From Chromatiales bacterium (GTDB taxonomy: Bacteria; Pseudomonadota; Gammaproteobacteria; UBA6429; Thiohalophilaceae): 53,695 nt of DNA. The notes beneath the pieces were generated by a model. The model was not told the origin of the DNA. It did no database searches and was given only the letters and a program-made list of their open reading frames with translations. The stretch is taken from NCBI GenBank assembly GCA_027032075.1, contig JALVOC010000007.1, positions 1 to 53,695 of the forward strand. Direction: 5' to 3'. The position numbers and the translations under genes were made by a program. Positions 26,547 to 36,478 of the stretch are shown piece after piece. Numbering within the stretch: the stretch's first letter is position 1; each line of letters begins with the position of its first letter.

Positions 26547-26639
26547 GATGGGCTGCTATCTGGATTCGTGTTTTTGATAACGTTGTTTAGGTTTATCCCG
26601 TATCTTAAGGTATGATGGATATCTAATAAACAACAAGTC

Positions 26640-27167
26640 ATGTTTATCGGTTTTTTATCTATGCACCAATGGATTCAGTTGTCTTGGGATGTTTGTCGTT
26701 TGAAGAAAGGGCCGCAGGATTTTCCCTATTCGCCGGTTGCCTTCTGGGTATTGCTGTTCTGCGTGTTTATCCTCGATACGGTCAATCTGCATCTGGCATT
26801 GGCCGATTTTCAGACAGGTTTGATTTTACTCATTGTGGCGGTGCATAGTCTGGTCTATTTCGGTAGCCTGGCACTGTTGTTGATGCTTCTGGGACATGCA
26901 AAGCGTATCAACCAGACACTCACCTGCCTTTTGGGCAGTGGTATGATTATCAGTCTGATGGCGGTGCCGCTGTTGTTATCGATGGATCCCGCCGGTGAAC
27001 AAGCGGGTTTGCCCGGCTTGTTGCTGTTATTTCTGAATATTTGGGGATTGATCATCACCGCACATATTTTTCGTCACGCCCTTTCGGTCAATCTGCTGCT
27101 GGCCGGGGTATTGGCTATCGGTTACTACATGATGAGCATAAAGGTCGTGGACTTTTTTCTGTCCTGA
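26640..27167 (+). CDS. Five-helix membrane protein of unknown function, next to mpl
   Basis: The 175-residue protein is hydrophobic, with about five membrane helices after a short soluble start (QLSWDVCRLKKGPQDFPYSP). I recall proteins of this kind next to mpl in other gammaproteobacteria, but no function is known to me. A second ATG at 26661 is equally plausible; neither has a good ribosome binding site. The stop codon is 11 bp before mpl, so the two are probably cotranscribed. Confidence 0.75.
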   Translation: MFIGFLSMHQWIQLSWDVCRLKKGPQDFPYSPVAFWVLLFCVFILDTVNLHLALADFQTGLILLIVAVHSLVYFGSLALLLMLLGHAKRINQTLTCLLGSGMIISLMAVPLLLSMDPAGEQAGLPGLLLLFLNIWGLIITAHIFRHALSVNLLLAGVLAIGYYMMSIKVVDFFLS

Positions 27168-27178
27168 AATTGATTGCC

Positions 27179-28567
27179 ATGCATATTCATATACTGGGCA
27201 TTTGTGGCACTTTTATGGGGGGGATCGCCCTGCTCGCGAGAGAGCTGGGTTACCAGGTCAGCGGTTCGGATAAAAATGTCTATCCGCCGATGAGCACCCA
27301 GTTGCGCGCAGAGGGGATCACGCTGCGGGAAGGCTATGATCCCGCCCATCTGCAACCGGCGCCGGACATCGTGGTGATCGGTAACGCCTTGTCGCGGGGG
27401 AATCCGGCGGTGGAATATGTGCTGAACCAGGGATTGCCCTATGTCTCCGGGCCGCAATGGTTGGCGGAACATGTGCTGCAATCACGCTGGGTACTGGCTG
27501 TGGCGGGAACCCATGGCAAGACAACCACCGCGAGCTTGCTGGCCTGGTTGCTGCAGGCCAATGGTTTGCAACCGGGTTTTCTCATCGGCGGGGTGCCGGC
27601 TAACTTCGGTATTTCCGCGCGGCTGGGTGCGGCCCCCTTTTTCGTGGTGGAAGCGGACGAATATGATACGGCTTTTTTCGACAAGCGTTCCAAGTTTATC
27701 CATTATCATCCACGTACCTTGATCCTGAACAATCTCGAATTTGATCACGCTGATATTTTCCGGGATCTGGAAGCAATAAAAGTCCAGTTCCACCACCTGT
27801 TGCGCACCGTTCCGGCGAACGGCCTGCTGATCCACAACAGGGATGACGCCAATCTTGCCGAGGTGCTGGAGCGCGGCTGCTGGACTCCACTGGAAGGGTT
27901 TGGCAGGGCGGCGGTGGAGAAAGGCTGGACGGTGAATCGTCATGCGGCGGATTACAGTCGTTTTGAGGTGGCGTTCGATGCTGAAGTGCAGGGGGAAGTG
28001 GAGTGGTCCCTCATCGGTGAGCACAACATGCTGAATGCGCTGGCAGCGATTGCAGCGGCGCGGCATGCCGGTGTTCCAGCCGCGCTGGCGATTGAGTCAT
28101 TACGTGAATTTGCCGGCATCAAGCGCCGCATGGAAGTCCGCGGAGAAGTGGCGGGGGTGACCGTCTACGATGATTTTGCCCACCACCCCACCGCCATCGC
28201 CACCACCCTGAGCGGTTTGCGCCAGCGGGTCGGGCAGGCGCCGATCATCGCGATTCTCGAGCCACGCTCCAATACCATGCGCATGGGGGTGCACGCGGAC
28301 ACCCTGGCGGATGCCCTGCGTGCCGCTAATGAGGTGCTGTTGTATCAACCCCAGGGGATCGAATGGGATATGGCTGCTATAGTAAACACACTGGGAGAAA
28401 AGGCGGCACAGTATGATTCGGTGGAAGCAATTATCGACGCGGTGGTGGCTCAGGCGGAAAAGGATTGTCATGTGTTGGTGATGAGTAACGGCGGATTTGA
28501 AAATATCCATCAACGCCTGCTGGACGCCCTGCGCCAGCGGCAGCAGACGCAACCGCTTGCGGGATGA
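27179..28567 (+). CDS. mpl: UDP-N-acetylmuramate:tripeptide ligase Mpl (murein recycling)
   Basis: Ligates recycled L-Ala-gamma-D-Glu-meso-Dap to UDP-N-acetylmuramate. The 462-residue protein starts [20 protein letters not shown] (Mpl-type, differing from MurC) and has the ATP loop [28 protein letters not shown], and [11 protein letters not shown]. Longer in-frame starts run through the preceding gene and lack homology. It overlaps ubiX by four bases (ATGA). Confidence 0.96.
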   Translation: MHIHILGICGTFMGGIALLARELGYQVSGSDKNVYPPMSTQLRAEGITLREGYDPAHLQPAPDIVVIGNALSRGNPAVEYVLNQGLPYVSGPQWLAEHVLQSRWVLAVAGTHGKTTTASLLAWLLQANGLQPGFLIGGVPANFGISARLGAAPFFVVEADEYDTAFFDKRSKFIHYHPRTLILNNLEFDHADIFRDLEAIKVQFHHLLRTVPANGLLIHNRDDANLAEVLERGCWTPLEGFGRAAVEKGWTVNRHAADYSRFEVAFDAEVQGEVEWSLIGEHNMLNALAAIAAARHAGVPAALAIESLREFAGIKRRMEVRGEVAGVTVYDDFAHHPTAIATTLSGLRQRVGQAPIIAILEPRSNTMRMGVHADTLADALRAANEVLLYQPQGIEWDMAAIVNTLGEKAAQYDSVEAIIDAVVAQAEKDCHVLVMSNGGFENIHQRLLDALRQRQQTQPLAG

Positions 28568-29193
28568 GTATGCTTGAACAACGTTCCCCTGTGATCCTGG
28601 CGATGACCGGGGCGTCCGGTGCAGCCTACGGCTTGCGCTTGCTGGAACTGTTATTGCAAAGCGGACATCCCGTTTATCTGCTGGTTTCCAAGGCGGCTCA
28701 GATGGTGCTGGCGATGGAGACCGAACTGGACGTGCCTTCAAGGCCGGCAGAGATGCAGCGTTTTTTTTGTGACCGTTATCAGGTGGAGACGTCACTGCTT
28801 TCTGTTTACGGGCGGGAAGAGTGGACCGCCCCGATTGCCAGTGGATCCCATACGGCTCGGCAGATGGTGGTGTGTCCCTGTACCACGGGTACGCTGGCGG
28901 CGATTGCGCATGGCACCAGTGACAATCTGCTGGAACGTGCAGCGGATGTCATGTTGAAGGAAAAACGCAGGCTCATCCTGGTGGTGAGGGAAACACCGCT
29001 TTCCACCATTCACCTGGAAAACATGCTCAAACTGAGTCGTGCCGGCGCCACCATCATGCCCGCCAATCCCGGTTTTTATCAGCAGCCCCGGCAGATCGGT
29101 GAGGTGGTGGATTTTATCGTGGCACGCATTCTCGATCATCTCGGGATTGCGCATCAGTTGTTACCCCGCTGGGGGGATGATGCCGGGAAATGA
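28564..29193 (+). CDS. ubiX: Flavin prenyltransferase UbiX
   Basis: Makes prenylated FMN, the cofactor of UbiD-type decarboxylases in ubiquinone synthesis. The 209-residue protein has [47 protein letters not shown] and [19 protein letters not shown], all UbiX hallmarks. It is translationally coupled to mpl by an ATGA overlap. No ubiD gene is visible in the window. A long copy of the dispersed repeat begins ten bases after the stop. Confidence 0.96.
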   Translation: MSMLEQRSPVILAMTGASGAAYGLRLLELLLQSGHPVYLLVSKAAQMVLAMETELDVPSRPAEMQRFFCDRYQVETSLLSVYGREEWTAPIASGSHTARQMVVCPCTTGTLAAIAHGTSDNLLERAADVMLKEKRRLILVVRETPLSTIHLENMLKLSRAGATIMPANPGFYQQPRQIGEVVDFIVARILDHLGIAHQLLPRWGDDAGK

Positions 29194-29202
29194 CTTTCAG
29201 GC

Positions 29203-29461
29203 CAAATGCGTGTTCCGAATACCCGTACACTCAGGTAACGGAGTATCAGGGGCCACAGGTATTTTACATGACACGCTGTAAACATAACCTTGCAGGTTTG
29301 ACAGCCGTATCCGACCGCCAGGGATGGCGGAAATGCATAAGGATTGTCGGGAAGAGTCCATGCCCTGCGGCTGACGGCCATGTAAAATACCTTTGGCCCT
29401 GAGGCGGAACTTGAATCTGGTGATATTATTAAATGACTTGGTATTCGGAACACGTATTTAG
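29203..29461. repeat. Dispersed palindromic repeat, long copy 5 (259 bp)
   Basis: The ends (GTGTTCCGAATACC near 29210 and GGTATTCGGAACAC near 29441) are inverse copies of each other. The outer parts match both halves of the 102-bp copy at 44209. Between them lies about 160 bp of extra sequence bounded by a perfect inner inverted repeat, AGGTATTTTACATG (29257-29270) and CATGTAAAATACCT (29379-29392). The whole can fold as one nested hairpin. No credible coding frame is inside. Confidence 0.85.
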
Positions 29462-29479
29462 GGTGCGAGTGGAAACAAG

Positions 29480-30064
29480 ATGAAACTGACCATTCCTTTG
29501 TTCCCCTTGAAAACCGTGTTGTTCCCGGGCGGTTTTTTGCCGCTGCGTGTGTTCGAACCCCGCTATCTGGATATGATCAGCAGTTGTCTTAAAAACGATA
29601 CCGACATCGGAGTGGTGATGATCCGTGTCGGGAGTGAAGTCGGCAAGGCAGCCGATACCCATGAAGTGGGGACCCTCACGAATATCGATTATTTTCATCG
29701 GCGCAACGATGGCTTGCTGGGCGTTACCCTGGTGGGCAAGCAGCGGTTTCGTATCCTTTCGCGGCAGGTTCAGTCCGATCAACTGATCCTGGCTGAAGTG
29801 GAACTGCTGGAGGAACTGCCGGAAACCATCCAGGTGGAGGAGGAATACCGGCCATTGGTCGATTTGCTCAAGCAAATCATCAACCAGCTCGAAGCACCGT
29901 TTACAAAATTCAAGCCGGATTACGAGGACGCCAACTGGGTGAGCGCCCGCTTGGTGGAGTTGCTGCCGTTTGAATTGCAAGACAAGCAACACTTGCTGAC
30001 GATTGATGATGCGCGCCGCCGTTTGCAGGACATCGCGGTATTGTTGCAAAAAATGGATATTTAA
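29480..30064 (+). CDS. LON substrate-binding (PUA-like) domain protein
   Basis: A 194-residue stand-alone version of the N-terminal domain of Lon protease. Motifs: IPLFPLKTVLFPGGFLPLRV, FEPRYLDMI, and GTLTNIDYF followed by LVGKQRFRIL. It has no ATPase or protease domain. Such proteins are widespread, but their role is poorly defined; substrate or adaptor binding is likely. Its last four bases overlap the end of the convergent DedA-PAP2 gene, so no terminator separates them. Confidence 0.9.
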   Translation: MKLTIPLFPLKTVLFPGGFLPLRVFEPRYLDMISSCLKNDTDIGVVMIRVGSEVGKAADTHEVGTLTNIDYFHRRNDGLLGVTLVGKQRFRILSRQVQSDQLILAEVELLEELPETIQVEEEYRPLVDLLKQIINQLEAPFTKFKPDYEDANWVSARLVELLPFELQDKQHLLTIDDARRRLQDIAVLLQKMDI

Positions 30065-32088
30065 TTTTCAGGCAGATCGTCGCTGTTTTTTCGTGTCGTC
30101 ACGATACAATTCTCGATTAACAACACCCTTTGTTGTTCATGCGCTTTCTCCAGCAGCCGGCAGCTATCGAGTTGTTTGCGGAACTGTTGCAGTGGTGTCT
30201 GGAAATCCATGGTGGTGACTAGATACGACAGCCCCAGTTTTTGGGTTTTGTGCAGCCAGCTGACGTTCCCGTACCACAAGGGTGTCTCGCCCTTCTCATC
30301 TTTCACCTCGAGGTAAGCCGGCCACAAGCGTAAAATCAGGATTTTTTTCGTATCGATAATCTTGAGCCAGCGCATGGCTTCGTAGGCACCGTCATGCACA
30401 TGGGGAAGAACCGGAAGCTGCTTTGCCTGGCTGTAGGGATTAAACCAGTTCAGAAAGCGGCGCAATGTGGGCTGGCTCGTCTGCCAGCCATTTTGCTGCA
30501 TCAGTCTGCGGATGGTCCGGGCATCGTCCGCCCATTGCAGGGTAAACGGAAAGTCATGATAACCACGCAAATCATGGCGTGAGGCGGGCAACACTTTCCA
30601 GCCGCTGTGCCGCCAGGCGTTGCGGCCAATCAGAAAGCGTTGCACAGCCGGGGTGTAACGCTGTTGCTGCTGTTTATACGTGAAGGCGGGATACAGCACC
30701 ATCGGCACGAGCAGCAGGGTGGCCCAGTAAAATTGTTTGTGCGAGCCGGACACCTGCGGCAGGGTATGGCGCCGGTAGGCAATGCCCAGCAGGGTGATCC
30801 AGGCAAGGCCGAGCAGCAGGCCGCGGATTACATCGGTAAACCAATGGGCGCCAAGGTAGAGGCGGGAAAAGGCAATCAGTGATATCAGAATGCCACTGGC
30901 AAGATAAACCACCAGACGCCAGGGAGGGGAAAAGCGCTGTGCCAGTAAAATCGCGATAAAGCCGTAGACGGCCATTGCCAGGGTGGCATGACCGCTGGGA
31001 TAGGCGGCGCCGGCCATGGTTTCCAGGGCAGGGGGCCTGGGCATGGTGGAGAAGCGTTTTAACAGCTCTACCAGCAGTGTCGGGAAAAGAAAGGCGCTGA
31101 GTAAATGCCAGAAGGCCTGACGGTTATGGTTCAACAGCAGGCCGATAGCCGTGAACACGACCAGCAGCAATAACAGGCGGAAGTCCCCCAGGCTGGTGAT
31201 GATCATCATTGCGTGATCAAAGGGCGGGCTGCGCAGCGCCTTGAGGGCATGGAACACAAGCAGGTTGAGGTTGTAAATAAAGGGCAGATGCTGCGCCAGT
31301 TGTGAAACGGCAATAAAAGCGAACGTTGTCAGGATCAGGATGAGGCCGAGTAAACTCAAACCCCGTATTTCCGGGTGGTCGGGGGTGAAGATCGACGCGG
31401 GGATTTCCCCTGCCAGCGGATGGCGGTGGCTCCAGTTCATCAGGCGCGTCATGAGCTCGTCGGTTTTGGGAGTGATCCACAGGTAGATCAGCTTTATCAG
31501 CCAGGCAAACAGCCAGAGGCTGAAGAGCAGCAGGACGAGTAACAGGCTGAAGCGGCCGGCGAACTCGGAGGCGAGTTCCAGGGAGGCGCCGAAGAGAATA
31601 CCGGGAAGGAGGTACACCGGCGCCCACAACAGGGCGGAAAGGATATTGATCGCAAGAAATTGCCGCAGCGGCATGTGCAACATCCCCGCCACGGCGGGAA
31701 TAATGGGGCGTAACGGGCCGACGAACCGTCCAAGAAAAATGCTCTTGCCTCCATGGCGTGCAAAAAATCTTTCTCCGCGGGGCAACAGCTCGGGATGGCG
31801 GGAGAACGGCCAGAGTTTGCCGAGGTTATGCTGGTACCTGAACCCCAGCCAGTAACTGAGACCGTCCCCGCCGATGGCGCCGAGCGTGGCGCAGAGCAGC
31901 GTGGCCCAGAATGGCAGGTAGCCCAGGGCGATGAGGGTGCCGAAACCCACCATCATGAAAGCGCCGGGGACAATCAGCCCCACCAGCGCCAGTGATTCCC
32001 CGAAGGCGACAAAAAAAACAATCAGCAGGCCAAGCAGGGGATAATGTTGCAGCCAGGCCAGATAGTCTGTCGTACTTACAGCATCCAT
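30061..32088 (-). CDS. DedA - PAP2 phosphatase fusion with LssY-like C terminus
   Basis: A 675-residue membrane protein. Residues about 1-200 form a DedA/SNARE-associated domain (FGESLALVGLIVPGAFMMV, FVGPLRPIIPAVAGML). Residues about 240-455 form a PAP2 lipid phosphatase with all three motifs: KRFSTMPRP, YPSGHAT and SRLYLGAHWFTD. Residues about 480-675 form a soluble LssY-like domain (NAWRHSGWKVLP and following). It probably handles lipid phosphates such as undecaprenyl pyrophosphate or phosphatidic acid, coupled to the lipid-flipping activity known for DedA proteins. The ATG at 32088 is chosen over a TTG at 32100. Confidence 0.9.
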   Translation of the reverse strand: MDAVSTTDYLAWLQHYPLLGLLIVFFVAFGESLALVGLIVPGAFMMVGFGTLIALGYLPFWATLLCATLGAIGGDGLSYWLGFRYQHNLGKLWPFSRHPELLPRGERFFARHGGKSIFLGRFVGPLRPIIPAVAGMLHMPLRQFLAINILSALLWAPVYLLPGILFGASLELASEFAGRFSLLLVLLLFSLWLFAWLIKLIYLWITPKTDELMTRLMNWSHRHPLAGEIPASIFTPDHPEIRGLSLLGLILILTTFAFIAVSQLAQHLPFIYNLNLLVFHALKALRSPPFDHAMMIITSLGDFRLLLLLVVFTAIGLLLNHNRQAFWHLLSAFLFPTLLVELLKRFSTMPRPPALETMAGAAYPSGHATLAMAVYGFIAILLAQRFSPPWRLVVYLASGILISLIAFSRLYLGAHWFTDVIRGLLLGLAWITLLGIAYRRHTLPQVSGSHKQFYWATLLLVPMVLYPAFTYKQQQQRYTPAVQRFLIGRNAWRHSGWKVLPASRHDLRGYHDFPFTLQWADDARTIRRLMQQNGWQTSQPTLRRFLNWFNPYSQAKQLPVLPHVHDGAYEAMRWLKIIDTKKILILRLWPAYLEVKDEKGETPLWYGNVSWLHKTQKLGLSYLVTTMDFQTPLQQFRKQLDSCRLLEKAHEQQRVLLIENCIVTTRKNSDDLPEN

Positions 32089-32248
32089 CGATAAATCCAA
32101 TATCTCAATTTACGGATATGCGTAAAGGCATTTGGCAGGCCGAATCGTCATGCTGCTTTATTCAGCGCCAGTCCGGCGGCCTTGCTGCAGACAATGATGG
32201 CTGCATGCTCATCTCCTGGATATAAGGCTTTGTTATTGTTTGTCATGG

Positions 32249-32304
32249 GGCCTGTTCACACAGATGACAGAGCGGCACTGGTTTGTCATCTGTGTGAACA
32301 GGCC
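32249..32304. repeat. Perfect 21-bp inverted repeat with 14-nt loop
   Basis: Arms 32249-32269 (GGCCTGTTCACACAGATGAC plus A) and 32284-32304 are exact inverses. There is no T run on either strand, so it is not a standard terminator. It lies 161 bp upstream of the DedA-PAP2 start and 53 bp after the hemL stop, both on the minus strand. Confidence 0.85.
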
Positions 32305-32356
32305 GCTGGTAACTCAGCGGACACCTTTTTGGTACGACTGTCTGGTGTAAGCGGTG

Positions 32357-33637
32357 TTACAGTTTTTTCATCACGCTTTCGGCTGCTTCCAGGGTGCGGG
32401 CGATATCTTCATCGGAATGGGCACTGGAGACAAAGCCGGCTTCAAAAGCAGAGGGCGCGAGGTAAATATTTTTGTCCAGCATGCCATGAAAGAATTTTTT
32501 GAAGCGTTGCGTGTCGCAACTGCTTACCTGGGAGAAATTGCTGATGGTTTCCTCCTCACTGAAGAAGAAACCGAACATGCCGCCGACCTCGTTGGTGGTC
32601 AATGGTATGCCGATGGCATTGGCGTGCATTCTGAGTCCTTCCGCCAGGGCGTGGGTCTTGTCGGCGAGTTTCTCGAAGAAGCCGGGCTGGGAAATGAGTT
32701 CCAGGGTTTTCAGACCGGCCGCCATCGCCACCGGGTTGCCGGAAAGCGTGCCTGCCTGATAAACCGGGCCGAGGGGCGCGATCTGTTCCATGATTTCCCG
32801 TTTGCCGCCAAAGGCGCCGACCGGCATGCCACCACCAATGACTTTGCCCAGCGTAGTCAGATCGGGTTTGACACCATAATGGCCCTGGGCACCGCCGAGG
32901 CTGACACGGAAACCCGTCATCACTTCATCCAAGATGAGGACGCTACCGTACTCATCACAGACTTCCCGCAGGGTCTGCAGGAAACCGGGTAACGGCGGGA
33001 TACAGTTCATGTTACCGGCGACAGGCTCAACGATGATACAGGCGATCTGTTCGCCGATTTTTTCAAAGGTGTCCCGCACCTGCTGGCTGTCATTGTAGTT
33101 GAGGGTGATGGTGTGTTCTGCCAGGGAAGCCGGCACACCGGGAGAGGTGGGAACCCCGAGGGTCAAGGCACCCGAGCCGGCTTTCACCAGCAGCGAATCG
33201 GAATGACCATGATAACAGCCTTCGAACTTAACGATTTTGTCCCGCCCGGTATAACCACGGGCAAGCCGCAGTGCAGACATGGTGGCTTCCGTGCCTGAAC
33301 TGACCATGCGCACCAGTTCGATAGAGGGGACCAGTTCACACACACGCTCGGCCATTTTGCTTTCAAGTTCCGTAGGCGCGCCAAAGCTGAGGCCGTTGAC
33401 CATGGTTTCCTGTACCGCGGCGAGGACCTCGTCATGGGCGTGGCCGACGATCATCGGACCCCAGGAGCCGACATAATCGATGTACTGATTGCCGTCTTCA
33501 TCAAAAACATAGGGGCCTTTGGCGCGTTTGAAAAAAACCGGATCCCCTCCCACACCCTTGAAAGCACGCACGGGCGAATTGACACCACCGGGGATGTGTT
33601 GCTGGGCCTGAATAAACAAATCGTGAGAACGGGTCAT
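32357..33637 (-). CDS. hemL: Glutamate-1-semialdehyde 2,1-aminomutase
   Basis: Makes 5-aminolevulinate for haem and other tetrapyrroles in the C5 pathway. The 426-residue protein is a class III PLP enzyme with [12 protein letters not shown] at the start, [30 protein letters not shown], and the PLP-binding lysine in [24 protein letters not shown] lies upstream of the ATG at 33637; a TTG five codons earlier is less likely. A 146-bp gap separates it from thiE upstream on the same strand. Confidence 0.97.
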   Translation of the reverse strand: MTRSHDLFIQAQQHIPGGVNSPVRAFKGVGGDPVFFKRAKGPYVFDEDGNQYIDYVGSWGPMIVGHAHDEVLAAVQETMVNGLSFGAPTELESKMAERVCELVPSIELVRMVSSGTEATMSALRLARGYTGRDKIVKFEGCYHGHSDSLLVKAGSGALTLGVPTSPGVPASLAEHTITLNYNDSQQVRDTFEKIGEQIACIIVEPVAGNMNCIPPLPGFLQTLREVCDEYGSVLILDEVMTGFRVSLGGAQGHYGVKPDLTTLGKVIGGGMPVGAFGGKREIMEQIAPLGPVYQAGTLSGNPVAMAAGLKTLELISQPGFFEKLADKTHALAEGLRMHANAIGIPLTTNEVGGMFGFFFSEEETISNFSQVSSCDTQRFKKFFHGMLDKNIYLAPSAFEAGFVSSAHSDEDIARTLEAAESVMKKL

Positions 33638-33783
33638 GACGAATTCCTTCAAAATAAACGTGATTTAACAAAGCGGGCATCGGTACATGCCGTATTATCG
33701 TTTACCGAACCGGGGGTAAATCATAAATGTTGCTGTCAGGTGTCTGTCCGCCGGCGGCAAGCCTGGTGGCAAAGCTGTTTTTA

Positions 33784-34437
33784 TCAAGAGGGCGGCGTAA
33801 AGAGCCTGACATAGTCTTGTACGGCGGTGCGAACATCCCTGGCGGCAAATATACCATGAATTACTGCCAGCATCGGCACGCCGGTTGCCAGCAGAGCGGG
33901 GGCGTTGTGGGGCGTGATGCCGCCGATGGCGACCACCGGAATGTGCAACTCCTGCCGGGCCCGTTCCAGTAGCTGCATATCCGCCGGTGGTGCCTGCGGT
34001 TTGGTGCGGGAGGGAAAGAAGCGGCCAAAGGCGACATAATCGGCGCCTTCCGCCTGGGCGCCAAGGGCGAGGTCGAGTCGGTTGTTGCACGAGATCCCGA
34101 TGATTTTGTCTTCACCCAGGCGCTCGCGGGCGTGTTGCAAATCATCATCCTGTTGCCCCAGGTGCACACCATCGGCATCCGTTTCAGATGCCAGCGATAC
34201 GTTGTCATTGATGATGAACAACACCCCGTGTTCGCGGCACAAACTTCGCAAGGCCAGTGCCTCTTTGCGCTGCTGTGCGAGGGAGGCGTGTTTGTTGCGG
34301 TATTGCAGGATGCGGATCCCGCCGCTGATGGCGGCAGAGACTTTCCCGATTAAGCGTTCACCGCATAACAGGGGATCGGTAATGGCGTAGAGACCCTGGA
34401 GACGTTTGTTCCTGGGGGGGACGCGCTTTTCATTCAT
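33784..34437 (-). CDS. thiE: Thiamine-phosphate synthase
   Basis: Joins the pyrimidine and thiazole moieties to thiamine phosphate. The 217-residue TIM barrel shows GLYAITDPLL, ILQYRNKHA, IINDNVSLASETDADGVHLG and VVAIGGITPHNAPALL. The start at 34437 overlaps the end of thiD by eight bases, so thiD and thiE are translationally coupled. No TPP riboswitch is visible before the pair. Confidence 0.96.
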   Translation of the reverse strand: MNEKRVPPRNKRLQGLYAITDPLLCGERLIGKVSAAISGGIRILQYRNKHASLAQQRKEALALRSLCREHGVLFIINDNVSLASETDADGVHLGQQDDDLQHARERLGEDKIIGISCNNRLDLALGAQAEGADYVAFGRFFPSRTKPQAPPADMQLLERARQELHIPVVAIGGITPHNAPALLATGVPMLAVIHGIFAARDVRTAVQDYVRLFTPPS

Positions 34438-35233
34438 CTTCACCTCGCGCCCAGAACAGCCGGTTGGGCAGGAATTGCCCGCTGCCGAGACGATAACCAT
34501 TGCGTAATGCTTCCCAGGTGTATTCCTGGGCCTCATGAACGGCGGTAAAGGGTTCCAGCCCCTGGGCCAACAGCCCGGCGATGGCGGCCGCAAGGGTGCA
34601 GCCGGAGCCATGATATTCATGCGGCAGGCGTTCCCAATGGAAGGTTTCCAGCAGGCGGTGGTTACCGAAGAGGCGGTTTTCCACGGTTTCAGTCTGTTCG
34701 TGGGTGCCGGTGATGAGGACGAAGTCGCAGCCGCGATCCAGCAGTTCCTGGCCACAGGCCTCCAGCGAGTCGGACTCCGGCGCCAGGCGCTGGGCCTCCA
34801 TGCTGTTGGGGGTGAGGATGGTGGTTTGTGGCAGCAGCAGTTGCAGCATGGCTTCGATGGCGGCGGTGTCGCTCAAGGCAACGCCGCTGCTGGCGCTAAG
34901 GACCGGATCGAGGATCACCGGAATGTCCGGGTAATCGGTGAGCAAGGTATGAATCGCTTCGATGGTGGCCGTGTCCGCCAGCATGCCGATTTTGATGGAA
35001 GCGACCGGCATGTCTTCCAGAATCGCACGTGCCTGCTCGATCAGCAGGGTGGTTTTCACCGGGGTGTAATCGATGACCGTGCGGGTGTTCTGCACGGTGA
35101 TCGCAGTTACAACCGGCGCAGCATGGCAGCCCATGCTGGTGATGGCTTCGATATCGGCCTGGATGCCGGCCCCGCCGGTGCTGTCCAGGCCGGAAAAACA
35201 CATGACAACCGGAGGCGCAGTAGGATGTGGCAT
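34430..35233 (-). CDS. thiD: Hydroxymethylpyrimidine/phosphomethylpyrimidine kinase
   Basis: Phosphorylates the pyrimidine precursor of thiamine twice. The 267-residue ribokinase-fold protein has SGLDSTGGAGIQADIEAITS, TAITVQNT, IPVILDPVLSASSG and HGSGCTLAAAIAG with the catalytic cysteine. The ATG at 35233 matches the family start; the frame is open to 35302. The SGLDSTGG variant differs slightly from the usual AGSDSSGG. Confidence 0.94.
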   Translation of the reverse strand: MPHPTAPPVVMCFSGLDSTGGAGIQADIEAITSMGCHAAPVVTAITVQNTRTVIDYTPVKTTLLIEQARAILEDMPVASIKIGMLADTATIEAIHTLLTDYPDIPVILDPVLSASSGVALSDTAAIEAMLQLLLPQTTILTPNSMEAQRLAPESDSLEACGQELLDRGCDFVLITGTHEQTETVENRLFGNHRLLETFHWERLPHEYHGSGCTLAAAIAGLLAQGLEPFTAVHEAQEYTWEALRNGYRLGSGQFLPNRLFWARGEDE

Positions 35234-35599
35234 GCTGAACTCGGGTGATTGATCCAGAGCGATTGTAACACGCCTGCGAAAGGATCCGACACTCATTGAC
35301 AAGGCGGAATCCCGCCTTGATGAGTAACGGTGCGGAGCGGTTTTTTTGGATCGGTCCGTTGTTGGTTAAATCATTCTGTGCAGACCCGCTCTGCCGGAAA
35401 CCAAATCAGGCCCCTTTTTTCGCATGGCCACAAAGATTTCTGGTGTGGCAAACGAACCTTCTTCTGTTGATTTGTTTTCGGGATACCACAAAAAGTATGA
35501 ATTTACTCACACAATCCTGCCGTTTCCTGGCTATTTGGGTTTATGTTGTGCGGTTTCGGACCGATAAAACAATAGTTAAGCATACGTTGGTGACTGATC
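35234..35599. other. Intergenic stretch between divergent thiD and the HDOD gene
   Basis: About 365 bp. A short hairpin CAAGGCGG/CCGCCTTG lies at 35300-35319 without a T run. The rest is plain sequence with a TTGTTGGT-rich part; I see no THI-box (TPP riboswitch) on the minus strand and no gene. Confidence 0.4.
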
Positions 35600-36445
35600 A
35601 TGCAAGCGGTAGCGAATGAACTGGTGGAAGGTTATCGTGAACTGGTGTCATTGCCCCAGGTGGCAATCCAGGTGAACGAGATGGTGGAGGATCCCGATTG
35701 CAGTGTGGATGCCCTGGCCGGGGTGATCAGCCAGGATCCCGCATTGACAATACGGCTGTTGGGGATCGCCAACAGTCCCTATTATGGTTTTACCAATGAA
35801 ATCGGCACTGTCCAACGGGCAATAGCCGTACTGGGCATAAAGCAGATCCGGGATCTGGTTTTGTCGGCTTCCGCTGCCCGGGCGTTCGAGGGTATCCCGG
35901 TGGATGTCATCGCTGTCGAGGATTTTTGGCAGCACAGCCTGTATTGCGGGTTGCTTGCCCAGGCGCTGGCGGAGAAGAGTGAGCAGTCGCACAGTTCCAT
36001 GTTTATCGCCGGTCTGCTGCATGATATCGGTCAATTGCTGCTGTTTCATCGCTATCCCCATGAGATGCACGAAGTGATCATGCGGATGGTGGAAGGAGAA
36101 CACCCGCTTACCCTGATCGAGGCGGAACAGGAGTATCTGGGAACGGACCATTGCGAGGTGGGAGCGGAACTGGCGCGCAAATGGCGTCTGCCCACACAGT
36201 TAATCGAAGTGATCGCCTATCATCACGCTCCTGCAAAAGCCAGCGAACATCGAAAGGCAGTCGCCCTGACGCATATCGCAAATGCAGTGGCCGAAGGACT
36301 GTATATGGAAGATGAAGATGTGATCAGAAATCTGAATGTGGATCCTGCCAGTTGGCAATGGGCCGGGGTGAAGGAATCCGATATTCCGGCAGCGATGCAA
36401 ACTGCCCGGGAAAAGCTTGCCGCACTTCGTCAGGCCTATTTTTAA
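35600..36445 (+). CDS. HDOD domain protein
   Basis: A 281-residue single-domain HDOD protein. Recognisable blocks are ISQDPALTIRLLGIANSPYY, GTVQRAIAVLGIKQIRDLVL and FIAGLLHDIGQLLLFHRYP, followed by IEVIAYHHAP. It keeps HD-like dyads in the helices, but HDOD proteins generally lack phosphohydrolase activity and act as signalling adaptors. It stands alone, divergent from thiD. A second HDOD protein, with an added GAF domain, lies at 15610-17052. Confidence 0.92.
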   Translation: MQAVANELVEGYRELVSLPQVAIQVNEMVEDPDCSVDALAGVISQDPALTIRLLGIANSPYYGFTNEIGTVQRAIAVLGIKQIRDLVLSASAARAFEGIPVDVIAVEDFWQHSLYCGLLAQALAEKSEQSHSSMFIAGLLHDIGQLLLFHRYPHEMHEVIMRMVEGEHPLTLIEAEQEYLGTDHCEVGAELARKWRLPTQLIEVIAYHHAPAKASEHRKAVALTHIANAVAEGLYMEDEDVIRNLNVDPASWQWAGVKESDIPAAMQTAREKLAALRQAYF

Positions 36446-36478
36446 TCCGGCGTTTATTGAAATTCAAAGTGCCATCTT

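Noticed and set aside
35234-35599. TPP riboswitch before thiD-thiE
   Set aside because: I looked for THI-box elements on the minus strand and found none in the proper order.
35296-35619. A 107-residue frame before the HDOD gene
   Set aside because: It crosses the start of the HDOD gene and a hairpin, and the translation looks random.
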